From Prostheceraeus crozeri (lineage: Eukaryota; Platyhelminthes; Polycladida; Euryleptidae), in the NCBI GenBank assembly GCA_907163375.1, contig CAJQUW010002996.1, positions 1 to 64,000 on the forward strand: 64,000 nt of DNA. The letters run 5' to 3'. The notes beneath the pieces were generated by a model, which saw only the letters and a program-made list of their open reading frames with translations, made no database searches and was not told the origin of the DNA. Below are positions 7,519-17,595 of this stretch, one piece after another (the stretch's first letter is position 1; each line of letters starts with the position of its first letter). Both the position numbers and the translations under genes were made by a program.

Positions 7519-7842
7519 CTAACTATTGCGGCATAAGTGACACTCGAAATGAGCAATATCACAGTGGTTACATTTGCAAAGTTGAATGCAATTACGTATG
7601 AAACAGCGTTGACAAAAAGCATGCTTACATCTCTTGAAGATGCGCTTTTCATCTCCATCCTTTCGCTTACATACATCGCAACACCTAGTTTCACCGTTAC
7701 TGATGTCTATAGCAAGTCTTTTTGAAGATATGAATTTGCTAGCCTTTTCTAAATAATAGACGCATGTACAGAAGGAATATACTTCGAGAGTGAGCAGACA
7801 TAGTTCGAAAACCAGTTGTGCTACAATCAAGTACCACTGCAT
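7519..7842 (-). CDS. Membrane-anchored RING-finger protein
   Basis: 107 residues from the ATG at 7,842; the frame extends six bases further to a TTG. The N-terminus is a hydrophobic segment (WYLIVAQLVFELCLLTLEV), likely a signal anchor. The C-terminal half has a RING-like spacing: C-x2-C, 13 residues, C-x-H-x2-C-x2-C (RCKHAFCQRC), then further Cys pairs (CKCNHC and HFECHLC). RING proteins are usually E3 ubiquitin ligases, and virus-encoded ones often alter host proteins at membranes. The start overlaps the stop of the upstream ORF by a few bases or abuts it, as elsewhere in this block. The target is unknown, and the fold call rests only on Cys/His spacing. Confidence 0.5.
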   Translation of the reverse strand: MQWYLIVAQLVFELCLLTLEVYSFCTCVYYLEKASKFISSKRLAIDISNGETRCCDVCKRKDGDEKRIFKRCKHAFCQRCFIRNCIQLCKCNHCDIAHFECHLCRNS

Positions 7843-7844
7843 TT

Positions 7845-8108
7845 TCAATTTTTCTTTATAGAAAGTTGAATGTGAATATCTGAAATCGCTTCAATCACTA
7901 GACTGCTGCCATGATGGTTAACTGCGTTAAGACGTTCAGCAAATTTTATCATATGTCTTTTAAAAAATTCTTCGGGGTGATCTACCACTTCCGTTGAATA
8001 AGAAGCAAAATGGAAAGAGCGACTTTCCACCTCTTCCTTTCCAAAATGACTAAACTTAATTTTCGCAACTAATCGCGCCATGACAATGCTATCAGAGAAT
8101 GTATTCAT
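7845..8108 (-). CDS. Unknown viral protein
   Basis: 87 residues from the ATG at 8,108; the frame is open to a GTG at 8,144 just after a stop. Visible features are FSHFGKEEVESRSFHFAS, a helical stretch with EEFFKRHMIKFAERL, and the end HHGSSLVIEAISDIHIQLSI. The last part resembles, faintly, segments found at the N-terminus of large replication proteins in Polinton-like elements. It could therefore be a stand-alone version of such a domain or the stump of a deleted gene. I do not assign a function. It sits between the exonuclease-like and RING genes. Confidence 0.4.
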   Translation of the reverse strand: MNTFSDSIVMARLVAKIKFSHFGKEEVESRSFHFASYSTEVVDHPEEFFKRHMIKFAERLNAVNHHGSSLVIEAISDIHIQLSIKKN

Positions 8109-8342
8109 TAACTCTAGAAATAGAGTGCTGGCATCATCGACCACTGCTTTGATGTCGGTCTAATCTTTATGAAAATTTATCACATAATCTTGAACAGCTC
8201 CTTTTAAACTTTGCCTATAAAAATGTAATGTTCCGCAGTCGTTTAAGAAAGACATGATCGCCCTTTATCTAACCCATCCATTGCATGAAAACAACAACTC
8301 TTCTCATAGTAACATTTATTGAATAACTGTAACAAGCATGCA

Positions 8343-8873
8343 TTATAAATCAATGGTTTGAAAGAGATAAAATAGATACAGCTGGTAACTATCATACAGC
8401 GAGCAATGATAACCATACAGGACTTTGGCAGTGTTGAGGTAAGGAGGAAAGAAGCATTGGTTATGAACGTAGCTACTACAACGAACAGACAAAATAGGAA
8501 CAGACAAATCCTTAAAACGTTTCGTGACTTCATGATAATGTTGATTCACTCTACTATCCCAAGGCGGGAGCAAAATGTCATCAATGATTAGATTGGGAAA
8601 TACTTTCCTCTCCTTGCCAGGATTATTACAAAAGATGCGTATAACATTGAAAGCAGCTAACCATCGTTTAAAGTCAATAAGAAGAGCACTCTCACAAGAA
8701 AAGCCGTGGTCTTGCAAATATTTCAGGTTAAGTCCATGAATGTGTTTTCTCGCCGATTGATCAACATTGGGATCGCAGTTGGCATGTTGATGATAGACAC
8801 TAACAATCTGATATGTCCAATTGTTCATAGCAATAGCACTGAGCTCCTGTACAGGTTCACCCTCACAATCCAT
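8343..8873 (-). CDS. Exonuclease-like (DEDD superfamily) protein, tentative
   Basis: A 176-residue ORF with an ATG at 8,873. It starts MDCEGEPVQELSAI, with an acidic D-x-E at residues 2-4 on a first beta strand, as in DEDD 3'-5' exonucleases. NLKYLQDHGFS and ALLIDFKRWL follow (a helix where such enzymes carry their second site), then NLIIDDILLPPWDSRVNQHYH with further acidic and His residues. Similar D-x-E-G proteins are common as accessory genes of Polinton/adintovirus-like elements. A nuclease role in replication or recombination is inference. The C-terminal 30 residues (SLYDSYQLYLFYLF) look ordinary, so I see no truncation. It is the first gene of the long minus-strand block. Confidence 0.45.
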   Translation of the reverse strand: MDCEGEPVQELSAIAMNNWTYQIVSVYHQHANCDPNVDQSARKHIHGLNLKYLQDHGFSCESALLIDFKRWLAAFNVIRIFCNNPGKERKVFPNLIIDDILLPPWDSRVNQHYHEVTKRFKDLSVPILSVRCSSYVHNQCFFPPYLNTAKVLYGYHCSLYDSYQLYLFYLFQTIDL

Positions 8874-9085
8874 AAAAATGATGATAGAAGCCTAAAACGG
8901 AAATTTACACATCTAAGGAAACGTTCTATAACATATTACAAAATGAAGAATTACATCGATGCTTTTCACGACAAAATACACAAATGATATGATGTCAACG
9001 AAGAAGTAAAATGTATCTAATAAGACCACGTCTACGACACTCAAAGCACATAAGCGAATTGTCATAGGGTAGAGTTAGGAAAGGA

Positions 9086-9860
9086 CTAGTAATTCTCCTT
9101 CTTTGATTTGCGTTTTGAGGCAGCATTCTTCTCCGACTTGCGCTTCGTGCCACTGCTGTTAAGGATTTGATCAATTATGTCGTCCACGTTGGGTGGTTTT
9201 GGAATATATAGGATGGATTCCATATGCATGGAGAGAGAGGCTATTTTATTATCCTTGTGCCGACCATAATATAGCCCATTCACTTTGAAAAGGATATCCC
9301 AAGTACCTTCTCCGAGCTCGTCGCATGTGATGGGTGTTGAATGATCTCCCTCCTTCTTATAGTAAGTGCACCAATGTGATACCGGTAGGCAAATTTGATT
9401 ACCATCCCAAATCTTTCTATAGGGAGTATCCTTGTCATCTCTCGCCTTCCACTCTTGAGCAAGAGGAGTAGGAATGTCCATATTTAATGTCACGTACTCC
9501 TCAATAATATCAAGTTGGCGGCGAATGTACGGACTCACGGGGATCAGTATGTAGTCCCCATACTGATTGTGCATTGTCTTGACATCCGTGGAAGGGAGCA
9601 TTCCCGTTTGGAGTACTACGCTATGATCATCATAACGCAAGACTTGTTTAAATTTACGCTGTAGCGGTGAAGGATTATGTACCTTGGTTGTTTCTTCCAC
9701 TGGCCTCAGTTGTAGATGATCTGATCGTAGCGAACCTTGCAACGTTTGACCACCATTTTGTCCTACTAGTGCAGCAGATGGAGTAGATGCCTAGAAATGA
9801 AAAAGATTGTATTAAGTTTACGTTCAAGGGAGGAGAGGGAGGGAAGTAGCGACTTACCAT
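9086..9860 (-). CDS. Spliced viral gene of unknown function (start codon alone in exon 1)
   Basis: A 235-residue protein. The downstream frame (9,086-9,790) has no suitable ATG at its 5' end. An intron fits exactly: ATG at 9,858-9,860 is followed at once by GTAAGT, and the acceptor TTTCATTTCTAG ends at 9,791. Splicing puts the ATG in frame with ASTPSAALVGQNGGQTLQGS and the rest. The middle has HNQYGDYILIPVSPYIRRQL, ILFKVNGLYYGRHKDNK and SMHMESILYIP. The C-terminus is a basic, nuclear-localisation-like tail (KRKSEKNAASKRKSKKENY). I do not recognise the family. With its own TATA box it is probably an independently transcribed, perhaps early, gene. Confidence 0.6.
9791..9857 (-). other. 67-base spliceosomal intron directly after the start codon
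   Basis: The donor GTAAGT abuts the ATG, and the acceptor is a pyrimidine-rich TTTTTCATTTCTAG. Removing it joins the ATG to an otherwise ATG-less frame in phase 0. The 5' untranslated region before it is CT-rich (a GA repeat on the plus strand at 9,881-9,899). Confidence 0.75.
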
Positions 9861-9960
9861 TTCAGTTGGATAATAGAATAGAGAGAGAGAGAGAAAAAAT
9901 GTGCGTCCGTCACTCGTGTGATTCAACGATGGAATGATTCTCACTGTGGAAGGCTCGCTA

Positions 9961-9968
9961 TTTATATA
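9961..9968 (-). promoter_or_regulatory. TATA box (TATATAAA) of the spliced viral gene
   Basis: On the minus strand TATATAAA lies about 100 bases upstream of the ATG at 9,860, in a stretch otherwise free of such motifs. Transcription would start near 9,930-9,940. It is the only strong TATA element I see in the viral part. Confidence 0.65.
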
Positions 9969-9969
9969 G

Positions 9970-10500
9970 AAATGCTTGATTCTCATTGGATGATGATCCT
10001 CATTGGACAATAACATCATGCTGATTCCAAATCTGGCCTCCGTTTACCAATCCGAGCCTTCATTCGTCCGCTGGAGCTGTTTCTTGGGAAATTCTAACTC
10101 TGTCGTTTTTTCGCCAATCTCCCAAGTCTTAAATGGCGTCTCACATCTAAACGAAGACAGATATGAACAAGCCGTTTCTTTCACTGAATTTGTCTTACTC
10201 TTAGCTTTCAAACGAGCTATTGCACGACTTTCTACGATCACTAGAACGAAATTGGAAGATCGGTGCCGGGGGGGTCAGTGAAATTTGATGAAAAATGTTT
10301 TGGTAAAGGTCCCAGGTCGAAATGCGACACTTTGGAAAATTTTCAAAATTTTGTCCATACAAAGTCACTCTGACACTTAGGATTTTTTCAGGTGAGCTCC
10401 GACACCGACATTCCACCCTCCCAACCTGGCCGGCACACCACGCCAACCTGGAGAGCGCATCACAAACCACCTCTCGCTACGTCGTCGGGCCAGAGAGGGG
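9970..10500. other. No gene recognised; probable right flank or end of the viral element
   Basis: The sequence becomes more GC-rich after about 10,260 (a run of seven G near 10,267). The ORFs here have no recognisable motifs. The end of the Polinton-like element should lie in or near this stretch, but I could not find a terminal inverted repeat because the partner end is outside the window. Confidence 0.4.
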
Positions 10501-10503
10501 GGG

Positions 10504-10645
10504 CGTCAGACTCGAAGCAACACGGTGGCGGACCACGGCCGACTCGTCTGACAGGAGGGGGCGGACGTCAGACTCGAAGCAACACGGCGGCGGACCACGG
10601 CCGACTCGTCTGACAGGAGGGGGGGACGTCAGCGACGGCGGCCAT
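10504..10645. repeat. 62-bp GC-rich tandem repeat (two copies plus a partial third)
   Basis: Copies begin CGTCAGACTCGAAGCAACAC at 10,504 and 10,566. A third, divergent start (CGTCAGCGACGGCGG) begins at 10,628. Copies 1 and 2 differ at very few bases. Long ORFs cross it in several frames with low-complexity products, as expected for a repeat with few stops. It is strikingly GC-rich compared with the surroundings. Confidence 0.85.
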
Positions 10646-10689
10646 CTTGCGCGGTCCAGTGGTGTAGATTTACTCACTACTATAGTGAC

Positions 10690-12360
10690 ATGCTAAATCC
10701 TGTCTTCTTACCGGATACTGCATTTGATGTAATTTCCAAGCTCCCTAATTCAACCAGCATGGATGCAGACGGATTATATTACTTAATGATAAAGAAATGT
10801 GCCCTTTAACTATCACCATTATTATCAAGAATTTTTAAAGTGTAGTATGATTCTCTAGCTATTCCCAGTGGGTGGAGAACTGTCGCGATCACTCTTGTCT
10901 TTAGAAATTAGGTGTAAAGAATTGTATTCAGAATTACAGACCCATTACAATCTCTTCTGCATTGTGAAAAGAATCCTCAGGCAAGCTATTACTGACTATT
11001 GCTTCGCCAACAACATGCTGTCTTCTTCACAACACGGCTTCGTACCCAAAAGATCAACCGAAACAGCAAATCTTGACTTCTATGAGGTCATTACTAAAAC
11101 CGTTGACATGCGGAATACTGTTGATATCATGTTTCTAGATTACAGCAAAGCGTTCGAAAGAGTTCCACATGAACGTTTGATCTCTAAATTGCAATATTAT
11201 GGTTTTGACAATCGACTGATGGATGAATTGGCTAATTAATTATTTCACAGATCGCGAGCAAATGGTACTTTTTGATGGTTTCGAATCCTCCTCACGTTGC
11301 ATACGCAGTGGTGTTATCCAGGCCTCAGTAGTGGGTCTAACACTATTTGTATTATACATGAATGATTTCGAGGAGAATATAATGTCTTCAAAAGTTATCA
11401 AGTATCCGGATGACGTTAAAGTTGCATGCCTTCGACCGACTTCCACCCTAAAACCTTTACAAAGTGACATCCAAACAGTCGAAGAATGGAATGATTTTCA
11501 ATCAGCAAAAATGTGATATTATGCAGCTAGGGAATTCTGAAAGCATGGAGTCCTATTATCTGGGATGAATGCTCCCTTTGTGCAGTCTTACAAGGATCTT
11601 GGAATTTTGGTGATGAATGATCTTTCTTTTGACAATCATATCAACAGCATTGTAAATTGCGCAAGAAGACAGTGGGGCTTAATTCGGCGCACATTTAGCT
11701 ATTTGGAAGCAAATGCTATAGTTTTGTTATACAAGCCTCATGTTCGCAGCATAATAGAGTATGGCAATGCATTATGGAATCCTTACCAAGAAAAAACAGT
11801 AATCGAGAGTGTACAAAGGCGCATGTCTAAGAGTAACTGCCAAACGAAGCATTTGTCATATTGTGAGAGACTCAGAACTCTGGATCTGTTATCACTTAAG
11901 GCTCGAAGATTGCGATATCATCTCATTTTTCTTTATAAAATTGTTCATAATCACATTAATTTAAATGTTCATGACTTCTTTGAAATTTCAAATGAACCTA
12001 GAATTCGAGGCAAGTCTTCGCATATATCCAAAGCGTCATTGTCATCAATATAGATAATTTTTCTTCACAGTGTAAATCTTCAAATGCTGGAAATGCAGAC
12101 TGCCACTGAAATTAATTATAATAAATCTCCGTCAGTAAATATTTTTAAAAGGGTTGTCCATGAAATGTTTCATAAGCTTGATATCTGGTAACTATTTTTG
12201 TATACACATGAATGTGAAATTTATTGGACGGTTGAGTGCAACTGTACTGCACTCCAAGTGTAATTCAAATTTTGTTAAAACAGTTTTGTCGTTGTCTTGC
12301 CCTCGATTTGGGCCTTGTATTTTCTTTGATGAAATACAGATATTATTATTATTGTCAATA
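10690..12360 (+). mobile_element. Degenerate non-LTR retrotransposon (LINE) reverse transcriptase and 3' end
   Basis: Frames at 10,868-11,239, 11,223-11,516 and 11,565-12,053 together give a LINE reverse transcriptase: QHGFVPKRSTETANLDF, VDIMFLDYSKAFERVPH, the catalytic box changed to YPDD (normally Y/F-A-D-D), then YKDLGILVMND and a thumb-like HVRSIIEYGNALWNP. Traces of the upstream 'IPS.WR' region appear near 10,860. The 3' end finishes in an ATT-type microsatellite (about 12,334-12,358), usual for CR1/L2/jockey-like lineages. Multiple frameshifts and the altered catalytic box mean it is dead. The 5' end is missing. Confidence 0.85.
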
Positions 12361-12731
12361 TGAACATGTTGAATATGTGCCTTATCAGAATGAGGCCCAA
12401 AATGATAAGATTTAAAATCAAAAATGTTGCAACGTTAGGTTCGATTTTATGGAATTGTTACGATGATGGCATTTAAGATATTCTAGTTGGACTTCCAGAA
12501 GTAAGCAATTTCATTGAAGAAAAAAAGAAAAGTGAAAGAGACTAGCTGAGATTTTCAACGTGATTGGCTTTAACTGGGTCAGCTCTCACTTATTAGTTAT
12601 TGCTGCAATTATTTGGCCTCACTTCAGGTGCCCGTCGTAGCAATATGCTCTTGTGAATTAACCGCTGGAAATTCTTGCTGACTACAATAATTAAAAACAG
12701 CTTGAACAATTTTACAACACTTCTGGGGTAC

Positions 12732-12737
12732 TTTATT
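12732..12737 (-). terminator. Poly(A) signal AATAAA of the claudin-like gene
   Basis: AATAAA on the minus strand, about 210 bases downstream of the stop codon at 12,948-12,950, in the right orientation. No competing AATAAA was seen nearer. Confidence 0.5.
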
Positions 12738-12947
12738 CTCATATACATATAAAAGTAATAAAAATGACGTGAAATGTCTTTTGATGTGGTTCTCTTAATG
12801 CCACGTTCAAATATATTTTTCGGAGTGTTTTATCCACAAAATGCATGCAGAACACTCTATCTTGTTGATGCATGAATAACTGGTCCGAAACTTTGTACCA
12901 AGTTGATGTCTGTCAAATTATCTTCCTTCATGTAAGAAGAGGACCAC

Positions 12948-15900
12948 TTATTGATTGACAATCCATTGAGCGATATGAAATACACAAGCTTCGCATGTGA
13001 AGATGCAGGCAACACTGAAGATGACGTACGAGTCCGAGACATGAAGGGTCCAGGCACCGAAAACACCGCATCCAATTAAGAAAAATATACCTGAGGATAT
13101 GAAATGAAAAAGGTGAAATGTAATTGTTTCAATTTATGATCCCATGAAAACTTACCCGCCAAAACGGCAGTGACCAGAGAAGTTATGTGAACAGCCAGTG
13201 CATCATGGACACGCTCGATAGTTTGAATAAGAATTTCCATGATAATGGATGAGATTGTCAACACCAGTCCCAGCAATAAGCATGCTTTCGCAATAGTGGC
13301 AGATGTGGCTGTTGAGAGAAAATATTTTATGTACAGATCAGGAAATCGGCAGCGAATTGCACTTAAGCCCACCACATGTTGTGATAGTCCTGAGAGTGTA
13401 AGTATATAAGAGTATAAGTATTAAGTAGCCTATATAGTAAGTAGGTAGAGTGTCGATTCAAAAAATGCCTACATACAGTAAAAATGTTTCAAAAGATTCA
13501 GTGTTTTGTGTATGGATTACTCCTGCGGTCCAAAAAATTATCTGATAAATTTTCAAGAAGCTAAATTTTTGCAAATTGCGCCTTTGTTTATATAATAGCG
13601 ATTTGGTACCTCCACACAAGTAGTATGAAATTTATTAAATATCAAAGAGATGAACATTTGCTAACAGATATTTTGATTAAGCGGAAATTGTACTAATTAT
13701 CTAGGAAATTTCATGAACTGCATTATAATGCAAGTCTTCTTGAATTCTCATTGTGCTTGTTGGCTAAAATTTCATGTTTTAGACCGGGTCATGATGCTAC
13801 CTTATGTATTTACCCTTCTGCAGTATCAACTTGCAACTTTAATTTGTAAAATTTTACTCAACTTTCATTTTCTTGAACCGAGCATAATATCAGTTTGTGG
13901 CATTTGTCACATCGAATTGTAGACGATACGAAACCTCGAACTATTAATCGAACGATGCTTGTTGTTTACATAGAGTGAACAGTTGTATATTAGGTAGAGG
14001 TAGAGTTAACTCAGTATTAATGACGTCGCCGAGTAGCAATTTCGACTTCATTAAATGAATTCCTGTTGTTGTTTTGCGACAGATGTAGGATGGCGTTTTT
14101 ACTGTTTTGGATAAATTGCCAAGGAATTGAGTGATTTGAGGAAGGAACTGATTTTGTCAGTGTTTTCTAGTTTCCCGTCTTATATCAAAAATCAATGTTA
14201 CAATTCCCAAACATCGGTGAATTTTTCATCTGCGTTTCCGTCTAATTCAGCTGAATAATGTAATAACAATGGAACATGCAATCGAACGTTGAATTAATCG
14301 GTTGTGCCCCAGTTCTATCACATCCTCAACCCATGTTCGAAGCAGAATTCTTGTGAGGACATTCTATTGCGCATTACTTAAGAGATTGAATTGCACTTAA
14401 TAAAGAGATGATGATCTACCCATTTTCAAGATCGATCAATAAATCTGAATAATCGAAGAAGGCGAAGACAATCTCTGAAGCGATGAAGACAATGGAAAGA
14501 AATCTGCAAAGAGCTGTTGCAGAATCTTTGTAGAAAATGCAGGCGTAGAGAAATAGTCCAGTCATACCAAATAACATTTCATCAACTGAATTCGTACTTC
14601 GATCATCTTCAGCTTAGTTGCGGTCATGTTCTAAACATTCCACCAACTTCAGTGGAAGCGTAGAGTGGCTTTTTGTGGCAAGCTATGCAGTCATCTGTCA
14701 GGCTGAACAACAGATGTTTAAATTGATTTGCTCTGACATTTGTGAAGAGGAACATTTTCGTAATTTACGGTTGTGACTATTTTTATCATGTAATCCACCG
14801 GACACCGGCAATGTTTGGAAGATCTCGCACGAATAGCGAACAAGCTAGACTTACGAAGGGAATTCCAAGCTAATCGAAGTCAACCTATCGAAACATTGCA
14901 TTTTAGATTGGACTATTGCGTCATATGCTTCGCAATATATAATCGATAAGTAGCACGCACCTTGACACAGATCAATCATTGAGATGAGTAAACCAGGTTG
15001 GACCGAAGAGAAACAGTGTTAGACAGTGAGTTGTAAATAACAAGTAACTGTTAGAGATTTGTCGGCTTAACACTGTTTCTCTGCGCTCGCCCAAAATTGC
15101 TTCTGTACTGCAGTGTGACAAGGAGCTAGTATTTTCAATGTTTCTCCTTTTGAGATATTCATTTTGTTTCAGCCATTCACAATTTTTCAAAGAAAGGTGA
15201 AGTAGTCATCGTTTCCACATGCTAATTACAACAGTGATGCTGGTTTTCCAGGAATCAGATAAACCGCTTCTACAATAAGAACCTTTTAAAATTTGCATTA
15301 TTTTCATATTTTATTTCTTCAATGTTTCCTCAGTCAAGCTATCTTTCGAAACTACCTTAAATTTTTGTCGATATTACAGGGCAAATTGTGATCCACGTTC
15401 TTTACAACAGGAATACTGGCTTTTCTATCATAAGTTCTGAAATTAGCATTTAAAAATTGATTTTTAAGAAAGTCACATCACACCATGATGAAATTGATAA
15501 TAGATGCATTCATTGGTAATGTCAGTGTATACCAGATGCCTACTACTATGTCTACTCAGCGAATATCTTCATGACGTTTATAAGGATATGTAAACTTGTC
15601 TAATTAATGGGCTATAGCGCTACATACTTCAAAGCAATGCAATCGTTTTATTTAAGGCTCTTAAGTTTATTTTTTATCAAGCCAGCTCGCTCTGCTCATC
15701 AGATAAAAAATTAAATCTTAAATTTTGCCACAGTTCTCTTGACAATCGGAAGAAGAAGTTGTGGAATATCAGATTCCTGTGTTTAGGTTGCATAAACTTA
15801 GATAACCATGTTCTTGCAGAAGGAGAAAGTATTAAAAAAATAGGCCTACTACAATATCACTTTCTAAACTGTCTATCCATACTAAACTGTGCGAGTTTTA

Positions 15901-16475
15901 TTATGCTAAGTTCTTAAGGTTGCTTACATATCAAGATGTACAAATTCTTGCATTTGTATTTCAACTGAATAGTTTACTTAACCAGTAATACTAATCCCGA
16001 CTTCGAAAAAGTCAAAAAAGTCACCTTGTACTAATACAACTCCTGCATACAAGTTTACAGTGGAGTCCTAAATTATCCAGTGATATAAAAATAAATGAAT
16101 CGGTGATTCATCCGGCAATTTACGGACAAGCAACCTAAGCCACAGAGAATGTCCTATGCCGCTAAAATTTGCGCAAGGCATGTATCTTTGGTAAGGAATA
16201 ACCCATTGCAGTGAAGGTTATATTGAGCTTATTAAATCGTTAATAAGCTGCAATTAAGCTTATTTAATCGTTGATTCGAAACCTTATCGTTCATTTTGCA
16301 ATGAATCCATACCTGAGAATGAAAGTAAATTGCCGAGACTACTGGCCAAATTGATATTATTTCCATTGACCCAGTAAGACGTAGCGATCCCAATTATATT
16401 GAGAAGTAGACCAAACACCAACAGACATGATATGATAACTCTCCGCACACTCGGTAGTTGTAGTTGCTTCTTCAT
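12948..16475 (-). CDS. Claudin/PMP22-like four-transmembrane protein, three exons (probable host gene)
   Basis: Three exons join in phase 1: exon 1 16,313-16,475 (ATG at 16,475; donor GTATGG), exon 2 13,156-13,308 (acceptor TTTTCTCTCAACAG, donor GTAAGT) and exon 3 12,948-13,090 (acceptor CATATCCTCAG, stop TAA). The product has 152 residues. Four hydrophobic segments are visible: VIISCLLVFGLLLNIIGIATSYW, a second at AKACLLLGLVLTISSIIMEI, a third at HITSLVTAVLAGG continuing to FLIGCGVFGAW, and a fourth at YVIFSVACIFTCEACVF. Short N- and C-termini and the TM1-end Trp fit claudin/PMP22-type proteins of cell junctions. The first extracellular loop is short and lacks the GLWxxC motif, so it is either divergent or missing an exon in the 3-kb intron. 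TATA and poly(A) signals flank it. Confidence 0.55.
13309..16312 (-). other. Intron 1 of the claudin-like gene, containing a MITE
   Basis: About 3.0 kb. The part at about 13,430-14,190 belongs to the dispersed CATAGAGT/GGTAGAGT repeat family. The remaining 14,200-16,300 shows no ORF with recognisable motifs. An undetected small exon for the first extracellular loop could be here. Confidence 0.45.
13430..14190 (+). repeat. MITE-like dispersed repeat (CATAGAGT / GGTAGAGT family), copy 1
   Basis: It shares GGTAGAGTGTCGATTC, TCAAAAGATTCAGT and ATTAAGCGGAAAT with copies at 19,420-20,880 and 54,280-54,640. It also has a second junction CATAGAGTGAAC...TATTAGGTAGAG near 13,968. No coding capacity was seen. 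The boundaries are approximate. Confidence 0.6.
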
Positions 16476-16479
16476 AGGC

Positions 16480-17400
16480 GATGCAGGTGTGCTTTATGCA
16501 AGATGAGCTAACAGAATGAGCAAGTTAACCACTTGTGACATTTAACTGAATTTCAAGGTGAAATTACATCGAACTTGTGAGTTATTCAGAGACGAATTTC
16601 CAGTCGAATTTGATCAGTGTATATATACTCATCACTGAGTTAACACGCTCTTCGATGATAAATAAACAGAAGGCATTTGAAAACCATATCTGCTGCCAAT
16701 GGTAATGTAGACAAATAACTGAAAATATATTTTCAACGTGTGGAAATTGTGACTGATTAAGAAAACAAGTTCACAACTGTCGTGTTGACTCACAATTCTA
16801 TAGCATTCTCATGAAAGTTGATAATCTGGCTGATTTTAAAATTGAAAGTGCAGCGCTCATACGCGAAGTTATATAGAAAAATAAGAAAATATAATCAAAG
16901 CTATTTTGCATTTTGACATCTTATAAATAAAAAATGATTCGCCGAAACATTAAACGAGTAAAGCCACGACCTGTTTCGTGTGGTATTTCACAAAATCACC
17001 AACAAAAATTCCTATCTCAGAACCATTTTGTGTCATTCAATGTACAGGTCTGTAAGGGCAGATCAACTGACAGTATATTAGCAGGACGAATCGAAATTTG
17101 ATTGGGAGCATATTCCTAAGTGGCATGTGTGTATATGGAGAAAATTGTGCAGTGGAAGATCACAACGTGCCACATCTGCTGTTGGCTAGACATTTGACAC
17201 TGCTAGCCTAATCGACACTGCTAAATTACTAACATCGATCAGAAAGCAATTTCTTAATTATCCAAATTCAACAACACACATCTACAGGATTTGTACAGAA
17301 AATCTCTCAAACCGGCCCTTTGTGTACAGGAGGATGGAGGATTTAGTGTACAGTGTTAGTTTACCGTGGTGAATTTCTTATAGCATTTAAAATGCTTATT
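16480..17400. other. No gene recognised
   Basis: AT-rich sequence upstream of the claudin-like gene. It contains only short ORFs without motifs and the TATA element described separately. Part of it is probably promoter. Confidence 0.4.
16619..16627 (-). promoter_or_regulatory. TATA box of the claudin-like gene
   Basis: GTATATATAC on the minus strand, about 145 bases before the ATG at 16,475; no upstream ATG-led reading frame of note lies between. It is the only TATA-like run in the 250 bases upstream. Confidence 0.45.
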
Positions 17401-17406
17401 TGTCTT

Positions 17407-17595
17407 TTATGTTTTTAGAATATTTTTCAGCAATTCTTTATTTATCTCTATGACGTCGACAGCTTCCACCAAGGGTGAATTGGTAAAGAGCAAAGTGACA
17501 TCAAATGAGTAGAAAAATTTGACACTTAAATCAATCGGAATTACACAATTGATGAAATCAAGCGAATCTGCGAATCTTGAATCGTATGATTGCAA
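17407..17595 (-). pseudogene. Penelope-type reverse transcriptase fragment
   Basis: A 62-residue frame with DSLDFINCV followed by KFFYSFDVTLLFTNSPLVEA. The 'SFDVTxLFTNxPL' block is the typical first catalytic region (carrying the first Asp) of Penelope-like and GIY-YIG reverse transcriptases. Nothing else of the element is recognisable around it, so it is an old, truncated fragment. It belongs to a different PLE lineage from the one at 21,810-37,646. Confidence 0.55.

Noticed and set aside
8243..8533. Minus-strand ORF with hydrophobic segments overlapping the exonuclease-like gene
   Set aside because: It overlaps the better-supported frame and has no clear start context; the hydrophobicity follows from base composition.
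10322..10696. ORFs through the GC-rich tandem repeat
   Set aside because: Overlapping open frames in several phases come from the stop-poor repeat; the products are repeats without domain features.
13309..16312. Minus-strand ORF 14,972-15,190 as the missing claudin-loop exon
   Set aside because: Its translation lacks GLW and the paired Cys pattern, and no phase-1 splice sites bracket a suitable segment.
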